Source: Hygrophila difformis
Taxonomy: Eukaryota > Streptophyta > Magnoliopsida > Lamiales > Acanthaceae
NCBI GenBank assembly: GCA_030278955.1
Contig: JAOANR010000003.1
Coordinates: 25,001,227-25,065,226, forward strand
Length of the DNA: 64,000 nucleotides
Direction of reading: 5' to 3'
In this document: in pieces, positions 34,679 through 46,591 of the stretch
How positions within the stretch are numbered: the first letter of the stretch is position 1
Layout of the letters: each line of letters starts with the position of its first letter
Translations under genes and position numbers: made by a program
The notes under the pieces: model-generated
Databases searched by the model: none
The model's input: the letters and a program-made list of their open reading frames with translations, nothing else
Told to the model about the DNA's origin: nothing

Positions 34679-36730
34679 ATGCAAAGAGAAAGGAGACTCC
34701 AGCCGAGATCCCGTTCAACGCAGAGATCGAGAAAACAGGCTCGTCGTTTGAGGGCGGAAGCTAGACAAAGAAAGGAACGGGAAAGACAAGCTCTCCCTCT
34801 CTCCGAGCACAAGCAGTGACATCTCAGACATGGCGGATAACCATGGCAATCCCCCAAACATTCCACTTAACCCACCCACTCCAAAACATCCAAGAGGACC
34901 CAGAAGACGTTGACGTTGAAGAACTTGGAGGATCTCCCACCTCAGGTCATTCAAGGAGGTGAGAATCCCCAAATCTCGAGCAGCAACCCTTCGAGATGCC
35001 TCCATCAAACCCAAACCACCAAAATCCCCAAAACAACCCACTTAACCAGAATAACCCTAATAACCAAAATTTTCAGAAACCCTCAATTTCCAGACCCCCC
35101 AGTTTAACCAAAAACCAGAATCACCCCAACCCGAACGATTTTAATGATCCCAGAAATTACTATCCGAATCAGAAACTTTTACCCACAGCAATACCAAGGA
35201 GGGCCAGGGAACAATCAACAGGCCAGCCGCAGCTGACTATATGCAGCCCATTCTGGAACCGTATTTGAACATTCCTGGACAAGCCCCATTCTTGGCCAGG
35301 AATTTCGAATTAAAGCCGACTCTCATCAATCTTGTTCACGAGCAACCAGTTCGCAGGAGCAAATCATGAAGATCCCCACGATCACCTGCAGACTTTCCTG
35401 GAACTGTGTGATACGATCAAAAATCAGAATGTATCTGCTAACACCATTCGATTGAGTTGTTTCCTTTCTCTCTGACTAGCGGGGCGAAGGACATGGTATA
35501 AATCACTGCCCGTGAATCAGAAATCTGCATGGGAGGACGTTATCAGGAAACTTCTTGACAAAGTACTTCCCGGAATCCAAGGTGGATGAATGCCGCTCTA
35601 AGATTGCGGAATTCAAGATGAAACCAGACGAGTCCCTATATGATGCAAAGGAAGGTCTCTTCAACTTACTCAGGAAGTGCCCCCCAGCATGGTTTCCATG
35701 AGTGGAGAAATGAGAAAGTTCTATAGCGGTTTGACCCCAGCATGGAAAGAACATGCTTGATGATGCTGGTGGTCAAACACCTGCTATACATTCCCATGGA
35801 CCAAGCCTGGGCCAAGATTGAAGCATTGAGTGTAAACAGAACTGTACTTTCTGATGAGTTATTTCCCCTCCCCCTCGTGGTTTATGTGCTGTAGGGTACA
35901 GTAGGGAAATCTGAACTGGACAAACTGAAAGACCAAGTGGCCGTCTTGGCCTTGAATCAGGAAGCTGAGAGCTCTATCACAGGCTCAAAATGCTGAAGCT
36001 GTTTGCGGGACTTGCCAAGGCCTCAATCCACTGAATCCTGTCAGCAAGTGGCAACGAAAGCTGTAACTATGCAGGCGAAGGATTCCAAAATCGGGCACCC
36101 GGAACCTCTCATTGCAACAACAATGCTTTGGAATTCCCACCTTGTTGATCCAGCCTCAACAGTTCAACCAACCAATGCCCCCAGCACTTTAACCCAGGGC
36201 TTTCAGGCCTCGAATTCTACGCTAGGCCACCCCAAATCCAAAATTTCCAAAACTTCCGCAGCCACAGAATCAGTTTTCCCCAAAATCAGAATGCAGAATC
36301 AGTTTGGCCAAACAAGGTCAGAACCAGAATTGGAACCAGAACCAGCAGGAAACCCCCTTCCCGATTGGAGACCCTTATGGACTGACTTTATCACCAGCTC
36401 AAAAGGAAATCAACACTCAGTTGCAGTCCTCTATCTGGAACGTGGAGACCGCCAGGGTTACACAAATGGCCAAGGAAATGCAGAAAAGAGACCAAGGAAC
36501 TCTGCCCAGTGCTGCTGAGAAAAATCCTCAGTGTAAGGCCATCACACTGAAGTCTGGTAAAGTTCTGGAATGGACCCAAGGGGCAAAGAGAAAACTGGTA
36601 CAAGGAAATGAACTGGAAAGTGACGTTGAGGAGATTGAAAAGGAAGCCGAGGAAAGAGACAGCTGATCTGCAGACCGATGCTGCACCCTGAAAACAGCTG
36701 AAACAGATAAGGGTACAGGTGGAGGTACAA
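34679..36730 (+). pseudogene. E2 gag, heavily frameshifted
   Basis: Starts at the ATG equivalent to that of E1 gag. Recognisable pieces in changing frames are an MQPILEPYL-like stretch near 35240, FELKPTLI near 35305, and KPDESLYDAKE near 35625. The Gln-rich linker follows (36000-36500). The frame changes every 100-200 bases, usually by one extra base. Confidence 0.75.
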
Positions 36731-39230
36731 CTTCCTTACCTTTACCACAAAAACAAGTAGATAATAACTAAGTACATGCCTAGGATTCCTTATCCTGCAC
36801 GTCTTAAAAATAAGGAAACATGATCTCAAATTCAAGAAATTTCTGGAACGATTAAAGTCTGTAGAGATAACCATTCCTCTCACCAGAAATGATTTCCGAA
36901 ATGGCCATCTATGCCTAAGTTCTTGAAAGAATTGATTTCAGGAAAAAAGGCAGGTTGAGCAGGAGGAGGTGATTATTCTCACAGCAATGCAGTGCCATAG
37001 TTCAGAGGAGATTGCCCGAACAAGAAAGAGGACCCCGGATGTTGCACACTTCCAGTACAATTCGGAAAGGCCAACGTGAGTATGGGGCTTTGTGATTTAG
37101 GATCGAGCTACAATGTGATGCCACTAGCTATGCAATCCCGGCCCTTAAGCTTGGAGAGATTCAACCAATCAAGATGAGACTGCAGCTCGCAGACAGATCA
37201 ATCACTCAGCCCGTAGGAATCCTCAAGGATTGTTGTGGTCAAAAACCGGCCGGTTCTCTTCCCGGTTGACTCTTCATAATCCTCGACATTGAAGAAGATT
37301 CTGAAATGCCACTAATTCTTGGACGCCCCTTCCTGGCCACTGGTGGTGCACTAATTGACGCTAAATCTGGAAAGGTCACATTGAGGGTCGAGTGGCGAGG
37401 AAATCACCTTGATATGGAACAGCTGCAGAAGTTTCCAAATGAAGGAGCTTGTTCCATGTTTTCTGTAATAGATAGTGGAGAGGAAATTGATTGTGAGGAG
37501 AAGAGAGCTTGACTCTGGACTTATCATGAAATGATGCTGGATGAGATTTCAAAGCAGGTACTGAAGCCTGCTGGCCTGGAACACCAAGGATGCAAGGCCG
37601 TTCACTTTGCCTCGATCCCCGAAACAGGGGATTTGGAGGAGTTTGACGGCACGGATTTCCACGACGACGCCGAACCAAGAGGAGGGCGGATCCTGTACTG
37701 ATGCAGGGTCCGAAGGTAAAATTGATCTTCTCCCCATCTGATTCTCGCAAATTACTCCCTTCCGTTGAATGCCCACCAGAGCTCGAACTTAAAACATTAC
37801 CCCGATCATCTCAAGTACGCGTTTCTCGCAGAACATAAAAAATTACATGTGATTGTTTTCGGCTAAGCTCTCCCAAGAGCAAGAGAAAAATGCTCTGGTG
37901 GCCGTTCTTAAAAATTATGTGCGTGCAATCGGTTGGACCATTTCTGATATCAAAGGAATAAGCCCTTCTGTTTGTATGCACATGATTTTAATGGAGGAGA
38001 ATTTCAAGGCCTCTCGCCAACCCCAACGAAGATTGAACCCACCCATGCAAGAAGTGGTAAGAAAGGAAGTGATCAAGCTGTTAGACGCCGGTATTATATA
38101 CCCAATTTCTGATAGCAAATGGGTCAGTCCTGTGCAGGTTGTTCCGAAGCGGGGTGGGATGTGCATTACGCAGAATGAACAAGGGGAGGAAATTGCCACG
38201 CGCCCAGTCACCGGATGGAGAGTCTGCATAGACTACCGGAAGTTGAACGAGGCAACTCGCAAGGACCATTTCCCTTTACCTTTTATCGATCAAATGTTGG
38301 AACGATTGGCGGGAAGGGCATTTTATTGTTTTTTTAGATGGCTATTCTGGATACAATCAAATAGTGATCGCCAGTGAGGATCACGAAAAAAACTACTTTT
38401 ACTTGCCCTTATGGCACTTTTGCCTATAGGCGCATGCCTTTTGGTCTTTGCAATGCTCATGCTACTTTTCAAAGATGCATGATGTCTATATTCTCTGAAT
38501 TTATCGAAAAATGCATTGAGGTCTTCATGGATGACTTCTCTGTATATGGAGATACGTTTGATGAATGTTTGACTAATCTTGCTAAGATTTTAAAGAGGGG
38601 TGTGAGGACACTAACTTTGTTTTAAATTGGGAAAAGTGCCATTTTATGGTCACTGAGGGCATAGTGTTAGGTCATCGCATTTCTCGTGCAGGCATCGAAG
38701 TTGATCCAGCCAAAGTGTCCATCATTTCCAATCTCCCTCTCCCCAACTCGATCAAATCAGTTAGGAGCTTCTTAGGGCATGCCGGTTTTTACCGGCGATT
38801 CATTAAGGATTTCTCTAAAATTGCCAAGCCGCTCACTAACTTGCTTTGTAAAGAAAATCCTTTCTTAATAAATGAAGCGTGTGTCCAAGCCTTTGACACG
38901 CTCAAGAAGATGTTGGTTTTCTGCACCGATAGTGCAACCACCCGATTGGTCACTGCCTTTCGAGGTATTGTGCGATGCTAGTGGTCTCGCCGTGGGCGCA
39001 GTTCTTGGACAACATAAGGATGGGAGACATTGCGTAATTCATTACGCAAGTCATGCCCTGAATGAAGCCCAAATTAACTACACCACAACGGAGAAAGAGA
39101 TGTACGCTGTAATCTTCGCGTTTGATAAATTCAGACAGTATCTTATAGGTACGAAGACTATAGTAGTACACCGATCACTCTGCATTGAGATACTTGTTTA
39201 GCAAGCAAGATGCCAAACCTCGATTAATCA
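36731..39230 (+). pseudogene. E2 protease, reverse transcriptase and RNase H, frameshifted
   Basis: The protease-like end shows MPLILGRPFLATGGALIDAKSG (shown here only by its LILGRPFLATGG core) at 37306. RT pieces include [48 protein letters not shown] and [10 protein letters not shown] (near 38525). RNase H pieces are [14 protein letters not shown] and [10 protein letters not shown]. At least six frame changes lie between 37.8 and 39.25 kb, several at homopolymers. Where frames can be followed, most residues equal those of E1. Confidence 0.82.
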
Positions 39231-40350
39231 GGTGGGGTACTTTCTGTTGCAAGAATTCGACATCATAATAAAAGATAGGCGAGGTCGAGATAATGGTGCT
39301 GCTGACCATTTATCTCGATTAGATAATGATAAAAAGGAAAAAGCCGTCAATGAAGAGTTTCCGGACGAACAGTTGTTCGCATTGCATCTGCATAATCAAG
39401 CTTGTCCATGGTTTTCCGAAATCGCTAACTTCTTGGCGTGCGGAATAACCCCACAGTTTTCGAACTATCATCAGAAGAATAAGTTCAAACGAGATGTATT
39501 AAGTTACTTCTGGGAAGAACCTTATCTCTTCAAACACTGCGCTGATTCTATAATCAGGCGATGTGTGACCGAGCATGAAGCCTATCAAATTGTCAGAAAA
39601 TGCCATGAATCAGAATATGGAGGTCACCATGGTCCCGCTCGAACGGCCCACAAGGTCCTCGAATGTGGATTCTATTGGCCTCACATCTATGAGGATTGCA
39701 GGACATTTGTGAAAGGTTGTGACAAATGCCAAAGATTAGGAAACATCTCCAAGAGGGATGAGATGCCTCAAAAGGGAATTCTCACACTTGAGATTTTCGA
39801 TGTATGGGGCATTGACTTCATGGGACCGTTTCCACCATCTGGTGGAAACTACTATATCTTGGTAGCTGTCGATTACGTGTCCAAATGGGTTGAGGCTGTC
39901 GCATTACCGACTAATGATTGGTGGCCAAGTCATCAAGTTCCTCAAGAACAACATTTTCAGTCGATTTGGCGTACCTAGGGTGGTGATATCTGATGGAGGA
40001 ACACACTTTATTAATAAAGCTTTTGAAACTTTAACGAGTAAAAATGGGATCCTCCATAAGGTAGGCACGCCTTACCATCCTCAGACTAGTGGTCAAGTCG
40101 AAGTATCCAACCGCGAAATCAAACACATACTCGAAGCCACTGTCGGGATAACCCGTAAGGATTGGGCACGTAAGCTCAATGATGCTCTATGGGCATACCG
40201 CACAGCGTTTAAGACTCCCATTGGGATGTCCCCTTACAGACTTGTCTTCGGAAAAGCCTGTCATTTGCCCGTAGAGTTAGAGCATAAAGCTTACTGGGCC
40301 GTCAAAACGCTTAACTTCGATCCGAGAGTCGCTCAGAGCAAACGCAAGTT
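39231..40350 (+). pseudogene. E2 integrase, partial, cut by the gap
   Basis: The open segment 39232-39978 carries ERRGRD-like linker residues, [28 protein letters not shown] and [12 protein letters not shown]. After one extra base near 39918 the frame continues with [31 protein letters not shown] and the intact [16 protein letters not shown] region that is broken in E1. It stops at the N run. Confidence 0.85.
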
Positions 40351-40850
40351 NNNNNNNNNNNNNNNNNNNNNNNNNNNNNNNNNNNNNNNNNNNNNNNNNN
40401 NNNNNNNNNNNNNNNNNNNNNNNNNNNNNNNNNNNNNNNNNNNNNNNNNNNNNNNNNNNNNNNNNNNNNNNNNNNNNNNNNNNNNNNNNNNNNNNNNNNN
40501 NNNNNNNNNNNNNNNNNNNNNNNNNNNNNNNNNNNNNNNNNNNNNNNNNNNNNNNNNNNNNNNNNNNNNNNNNNNNNNNNNNNNNNNNNNNNNNNNNNNN
40601 NNNNNNNNNNNNNNNNNNNNNNNNNNNNNNNNNNNNNNNNNNNNNNNNNNNNNNNNNNNNNNNNNNNNNNNNNNNNNNNNNNNNNNNNNNNNNNNNNNNN
40701 NNNNNNNNNNNNNNNNNNNNNNNNNNNNNNNNNNNNNNNNNNNNNNNNNNNNNNNNNNNNNNNNNNNNNNNNNNNNNNNNNNNNNNNNNNNNNNNNNNNN
40801 NNNNNNNNNNNNNNNNNNNNNNNNNNNNNNNNNNNNNNNNNNNNNNNNNN
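40351..40850. other. Assembly gap, 500 N
   Basis: Exactly 500 N, a conventional gap of unknown size. E2 integrase lies on the left and the 3' end of a different gypsy family on the right. Confidence 0.99.
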
Positions 40851-42804
40851 TGGCATGTTGAAGTGTTAATTGATCTCATTGCTCAAGGGACGAGCAATAT
40901 TTAAGTGTGGGGATGTTGATGCACCCTGTGAAACCACATTTAAATGAACTTAAATTGTGTTAAAAGAAACCTAAATTGCATGCATGTGACCCTATTTTAA
41001 TGATTTTTAGTTTATATTTCATGTGGTTTGTAAACATTAATAATTATGGTTAAATTGAGCTTGTTTGAGTTTAATTTACCATGTTTTATGCTTTTTAATA
41101 AGACTTTGGCAAATCTAATATATTGCAATGATGTTTCACGAATTAAAATGACGAAAGAAAGATGTTCGGAGGATAAAGGATGTCAAATTCGGATTTCTCA
41201 ACACTGGACTGTGCCCAGGATGCGCCGCATAGGCATGGCGGCGCCAGAAATGACTTCGGAGCGCCACATCAAGCGCCGCATCAACACTTAGAAAAATTTC
41301 GGATGGAAAAGCTTCAGAATGCGCCGCATAGGCATGGCGACGCCGAAATCGACCTTCAGGCGCCGCCACAATCAGGAATTGTGGAAAATCGTCAGGATGC
41401 GCCGACTCTTCTTGGTGGCGCCTGAAACCCCTTCCGAGCGCCACTTTATGCGCCACCGTCGCGGTTGGGCAGTTTTCTAACCTCCCGAACTCGGTTTTTA
41501 TCGCCGTTTCTCATCATTTTTCATCATCCAGACTGCATATTTCGAGAGAATACTTACTGTAAACATTTAACAATGGGAGAAGAAGGCCGGAAACATAAAA
41601 TCAAGCCGGAGGAATTGGACAGGATGCCATTCTGATCGAGTTCTTCCTATTCTAGGTGTTGTCTTTCTTTTTCTTGCTTTGTAATGCTACGAATTTGCCT
41701 CTAAATGTAATATGCTATTATGTTTCGAATTTGTAGACGGATTTCTGTATTGTTCGTGTTAGGAGTGATCTAGAACGGGAGTTCAGAATCACTTTGAAGT
41801 ATGGATTTATGTTTTTATGGAAGCAATATAAAATGTCGATGTTTATTTATGTAATCTGGATTATAGGCTAGAATCTGTATTAGGATTATACGTTAGATGC
41901 CTACAAAATGATCGACATTCTGTGTTTTGCTAAATCTGCTTTTAAATTGCTAATCTGCTAAAGCCCCGAATTGATCGATCAATCTATATTTCTCCATTTT
42001 TAGTAATCTGGCAATAATTCTAAGCTATCTGCATTTTAATATTATTAATTAAATCCAGATTACCATGTTTTCTTGTTATTTTACCATATCTGTTAGATTA
42101 TTTACACTATTCTGCATATTTAAATGTTAGAGCCTAATTATGTGATTTCTGCTTTGGTAAATCGGGAGATGAAAAGCAGAATTAATATTTTAGTACCGGA
42201 ATTGGGAATAAATTACATTAAAAATGGGTTCTAGCATGTGCACAATGATTTGGGAAATGAAATGTGCCTTTTAATTACTATAGAAAAACTTGTATGCTTG
42301 GGAAAGACTCAAATTTAGGCCTAGAATAATGATTGCAGAATGTTAGATAATTTAATCAGCTTCCATGAAGTCCGTTTAAGCATAATTTGAACTTTAGAAG
42401 ATTACTATATTTTTAACCTTTATAAAATAATTAATTTTAAGAAATTGATCTTTTTAGACATTAGAAAATGCTAAATCAATATACAATTTCTATTTTATAT
42501 AAAGGTGGCAATATTTAAAATATTACAAGCATCTCCCATTTATATTTTTATTAAGTAAAATTTTAACTTGCTTTATTTTTAAATTTAAAGTCATTGTTTT
42601 TAATTTAATCATCATTAGAATTAGTCAAACTCTTTTAAAATATATAAAATATAATTAATGAACTTAAAAACAATTAAAATCTTCTCCGGAATAAAATAAT
42701 ATTCTGAAATTCCCTGTGGTTCGACTCGGTTATTCACCGGTTTTTATTACTTGATGACAACCAGCCACTTGTGGTAAAATATGAGTAGTGAAAAGCACCC
42801 ATCA
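40851..42804 (+). mobile_element. E3: 3' end of a third gypsy element, with LTR 40917-42804
   Basis: The last 66 internal bases end in GTGTGGGGATGT, a purine tract like that of E1. The LTR (1888 bp) starts TGATGCACCC and ends ACCCATCA, giving TGATG...CATCA ends. Its sequence does not match the E1 or E2 LTR. It carries a GC-rich palindromic array at 41216-41463. Past the LTR, Mutator-like coding begins at once, so this is an insertion border; the CACAC that follows may be its target duplication. Confidence 0.75.
41216..41463. repeat. E3 GC-rich repeat/palindrome array
   Basis: Three diverged units begin near 41216, 41317 and 41396. Each starts GGATGCGCCG or GAATGCGCCG and continues through a roughly complementary GGCGGCGCC or GGCGACGCC. 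A further GAGCGCCAC-like half-site follows about 20 bases later in two of them. Surrounding DNA is AT-rich. Confidence 0.75.
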
Positions 42805-43981
42805 CACACCAAGCTTTTCTATACTTAATCACAATACCAAATTCGTCTTCAACATCAATCATTGCCTGAACCGGCCTGTAGGTTGGATCGCGTCTTAATT
42901 TGCGCTTAACGTAATTAGCTACCCAGCAAGCATCCGCTTTCGGATTGTCTCAATCCCTTAAACTGTCCAGCCCACAACTATGGTTCAGGTTGCAACGTCT
43001 TATCACGAACGTCCTATCAACCTTGTGAAATGAAGCGTACACCCTCCACTCGCATCCTAAAACCGTACACACTGCGGCAATTTTGTCTCCGTCATTCCTC
43101 TCATACCTAAAGGCACGTTTCTGCGCTATGCAGTAGTTCTTCAAAACACTCCGAAAATGGCCAGCATCGTCAAAAGTCTGCCCTTCCCCCTTAATCGCAC
43201 GACCCCATATCACCACACCAATAGGTCCCTTCTGATTTGCCATTTCCACCGCCTCATTCGCTTCATTCGCTGCTTCATTTGTTTCCCTGCATTACACACT
43301 CACATTTAAATAATAACAAACAGACACACCTGAATACATCAATTATATCAGCACACTTGATTCTATCACATTCAATTGCCTACTTCATTGAATCAAATCT
43401 TATACGGTTGCTGGATACATACACAAAAATCACTCACAGCAACTTCATATCATTCACATTAAACGGAAAGCTTCCCTTTCAATCTCGATTATTAGATGAC
43501 TTTACACAAAAATCAACAGCCAATATCGAATACTTAAGTCCACACCAACTTCACACTCAACTCAACCCTAGCACAACCACGCTCGGTTTGCAACACAGAA
43601 ACCCTAGCACCAACCCCGCACAAGCATAATCGGTTGCAAATAATCAAAAAATGCTTAAAAGCTTATACCTTCTCCGATTTCTCCCGACTTCATCCCTTTT
43701 AGCGTACATTCTACATAATCGCTTGCCCACCACCCGATGTACCTCCAACAGGTGCCTCGCGTCCTCGCCCGTCTTCATTGCAACAAGAAAACGATCCACC
43801 GGATGCTCGTACTTCAAAACCAAATGCCTCGCCTCTAACCCCATTCTGCCTCCCACACTCGCTGCAATGTCCTCCAAACTCGTTCGTTACTAACGGTAAT
43901 GGCCTCGTTAGCATCTACGAACTCACAAAATGCTAGAATCTTCGGATCATCCTCTCGATCGTTGTCCCCAAGCTCTGTCAT
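42805..43981 (-). pseudogene. Mutator-like transposase gene, N-terminal part, truncated by E3
   Basis: Exon 1 runs from the ATG at 43981 to 43669, ending AG|GTATAAGC. It contains one frame break between DANEAITVSNE and LEDIAASVGGRMGLEARHLV. Exon 2 starts at 43286 after TAATGCAG and is in phase. It encodes KGPIGVVIWGRAIKGEGQTF and AHKRAFRYERND-like residues with a CEWRVYAS motif, the DNA-binding domain that opens MuDR-type transposases. A TGA after DSLRD (42950-42952) is followed by readable NPKADACWVANYVKRKLRRD and a VQAMIDVEDEFGI stretch up to the E3 border. The DDE domain is missing. This family differs from the Mutator-like element at 47.5 kb. Confidence 0.7.
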
Positions 43982-44330
43982 CCTCTAGGCTTTCACTTTT
44001 ACCGCACAACCTTCACCGATTCCAGCTTTCTCCTCCGAAAGAGAGCTGCTTATGGCGGTTTTTTTCCCTCCTTCCACGTTAACTTCTCCCCCAAGCTCTA
44101 CCAGCATTTCCCAATTTCCCCTTACTAATGTTGACTTCCTAAGGGCACATTAGTATTTTCACATCCATTGGTTATTAAATGAAGATTGGATACTGAAACA
44201 AAATATATCTTTTCTCAATGTAGGGCGATTCATGAAGTTCTAAACTTATGGGTACTGAACCTAGGACTTCTTTTTCGCATGGGTATTTTTCAGTAAGTGG
44301 CCCAACCTAAACCCTAAAAGAAATATAAAA
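43982..44330. other. Upstream region of the truncated Mutator-like gene
   Basis: No coding region. The pyrimidine-rich plus strand would be the leader of the minus-strand gene. No terminal inverted repeat was recognised. Confidence 0.4.
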
Positions 44331-44484
44331 ATTGATATTATAAAACTATAATATTAGACAAATCTAACAAGATCGCAATTGACTATGTTTTTTCTTACAT
44401 AACTATGATAAAAATTTGAATCAAACTTAAACAGTGAATAGTGTCAAAAAGTCAAACGTAGCAAAAACAATGAGACAGAAGTAT
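44331..44484. repeat. Stowaway-like MITE, right part
   Basis: Internal sequence and the right end ACAGAAGTA match the MITE at 44546; the left end is decayed. Confidence 0.4.
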
Positions 44485-44545
44485 GTTGTATTCGAATTCA
44501 TGTAGACAGACAGGTTATTTTGGTTAGATGCTAAATAAGTATATA

Positions 44546-44782
44546 CTACCTCCGTTTCAATGTTTTTGCTACAAACTCACTTGACACACATGCCAATACA
44601 CATTTTTAACAGTTAATAACTTAAATTTTATACAAATTAAAATTATAAACATTTGGTATTCTACAACTACAAGATTAGACGAACCTAACAATATCTCAAT
44701 TGACTATATTTTTTCTTGCATAACTATGATAAAAATTTGAGTCAAGGTAAATATTGTCAAAAGTGACAATTACAGAAGGAAG
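44546..44782. repeat. Stowaway-like MITE with TA duplication
   Basis: Begins CTACCTCCGTTTCAATG and ends ACAGAAGGAAG, flanked by TA on both sides. About 237 bases, AT-rich, no coding. Confidence 0.7.
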
Positions 44783-45365
44783 TATTCATTATGTAATGAT
44801 TGTAATCATTATTAATATTTTTGTGATTAATATTTATGAGTATAATCATTATCGACATTTGAATATGCACGTATCAAAATAAGTTCTTGGCTTTTAATTT
44901 TATCATTAATATTTTTTGATTAATTTTGTTTAAGAAATGATATTTTTATTTTAAGAAAAAAACTAAAAAAAATAGTTTGTAAAAAAAATCCATCAACTTT
45001 TAATAAGATACTCGAGGATTAAATAATAAACAGAACACTATAAAAATATTCTCATTTAGCTAATAAATTTTAATCACTAAATTTTTTATAGCTAATAAGT
45101 TCCAATAACAAATTCATTCGCTGATCTTATTAGCTACGAATAATTTTGCAACTGGATTTCCCTTTTTATTCATTCCACATGAAACATTCTCACAGTTAAA
45201 TCGTAAATCAATAGTAATGTAAGTAGTACTTATTACTTAAATAGGCATAAGTTTGCTAGTCAGTTACAGATGACTGATTTCTTCAAGTTAAATTTATTAT
45301 TTTTTTTTTAAAAAAAAAGAAGAAATTGTTGGGCTGTGAACTCCCATTTCTTTCTGTATTTAGTA
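44783..45365. other. AT-rich intergenic DNA
   Basis: No gene or repeat structure recognised. Confidence 0.5.
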
Positions 45366-45575
45366 CTCCCTCCGTCATTTAACATGCTCTACTGATATGG
45401 CAAAATATATATATATACAATTAAAAATTATGTAAAATATATATTTTAAAACTACGATTCTAACAAGACTCAATTCAATTATTTTTTAAATATATAATTT
45501 TAATAAAATTAAGGTAAAATTAAATAATAAACAATACATAAAAATTAAACATAATAGATAGCTCGGACGAAGGAG
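45366..45575. repeat. Stowaway-like MITE with TA duplication
   Basis: Starts CTCCCTCCGTCATTT and ends CGGACGAAGGAG, both flanked by TA; about 210 bases. Confidence 0.7.
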
Positions 45576-45584
45576 TATTATATA

Positions 45585-45844
45585 CTTCCTCCGTTCTCAA
45601 TTAAGTGCTCCATTAGCATAGTAACAACTATTCATTGAATAATTTTGATTAAATTTTTTAACATAGTTCTATAAGATAAAACATAGTCAAGTGAGATCTT
45701 GTTAGATTTGTCTAATCAAGTAGTTTTAGAATATCAAATTTTCATAATTTTTACTTATATACAATTTGAGTTATAAACATTTAAAAATGTGTATTGAACT
45801 GCGTAAAATGCAGAAGTGGAGCACTTATACGAGAACAGAGGAAG
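45585..45844. repeat. Stowaway-like MITE with long inverted ends
   Basis: The left end CTTCCTCCGTTCTCAATTAA and the right end pair over about 28 bases, including GTGCTCCA. TA flanks both sides. About 260 bases, only nine bases from the previous MITE. Confidence 0.8.
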
Positions 45845-46380
45845 TATTGAGTCTACTTTGTCATACTTAAATTTCTATTTTTATATTTTAAAGTTTCATA
45901 ACAATGACCTATAAATGAGTATGAACTATGAAGAATAGGCTAAGCTTTCCCAAGGCCACGTGACAAGTGTCTCATCCCACGATAGTTTTATTAAGCATTT
46001 TATTGGGAATTATTATATGAATAAAATATCTATACTTATGTAGGCATAATTATGAGTTCATGATAATTGATGGTCAAATTGCAGATGACTGTTTTATACC
46101 CATCACAGCTGAGAGCCTAGACAATAAAAACAAACAATTTCCACCAAAAGCCAATGCAAGTACTCAAACTATTAATTAATTATTTTCATTTCAAACCAAA
46201 TTGTCACTGCCACTTGCACAGTTGCACCTTTTTTTTTTCGGTAATTTATAGTATTACAAAAAATAAACTAATAATATTATTTGAAGATAATAAGAATGTG
46301 GACTAGAAGTGTATTTTTAATTTTTACTACTACTATATACTGTATTTTTCTAAACACAATAAAGAAATTCTTAGTTAATA
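45845..46380. other. AT-rich intergenic DNA
   Basis: No coding region or repeat unit recognised in about 530 bases. Confidence 0.5.
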
Positions 46381-46591
46381 CTCCCTCCGTTTCAAATTAT
46401 TTTGTTTGCACAGTAATTATTATTCATTGAGTAACTTTAACTCGGCTTTTTAATTTAATTATAGATTAGATTTAGAATATCAAATGTTTATAATATTTAC
46501 TTTTATACAATTTGAGATATTAAACGTTAAAAATGTGTATTGAATTACGTAAAAACATGAAGTGTAATACTTAAAAAACAAATTGAGAAAG
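46381..46591. repeat. Stowaway-like MITE
   Basis: Left end CTCCCTCCGTTTCAAATTA; right end AATTGAGAAAG followed by TA. The right terminus is more diverged than the left. Confidence 0.6.

Larger units (their letters stand above)
29854..40350 (+). mobile_element. E2: Ty3/gypsy retrotransposon related to E1, 3' end lost in gap
   Basis: It starts with the same TGATAATGGCC as E1. The LTR backbone aligns with E1 (for example 32080-32160 with 9660-9750, and 32770-32880 with 10380-10490). Its pol proteins are very similar to those of E1. It runs 5' LTR, primer site, gag, protease, RT, RNase H and integrase up to the N gap. The coding part has far more frame breaks than E1, mostly single extra bases. 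Confidence 0.88.

Noticed and set aside
43237..43629. 130-codon plus-strand open frame
   Set aside because: It covers the intron and exon 2 start of the minus-strand Mutator-like gene and has no domain.
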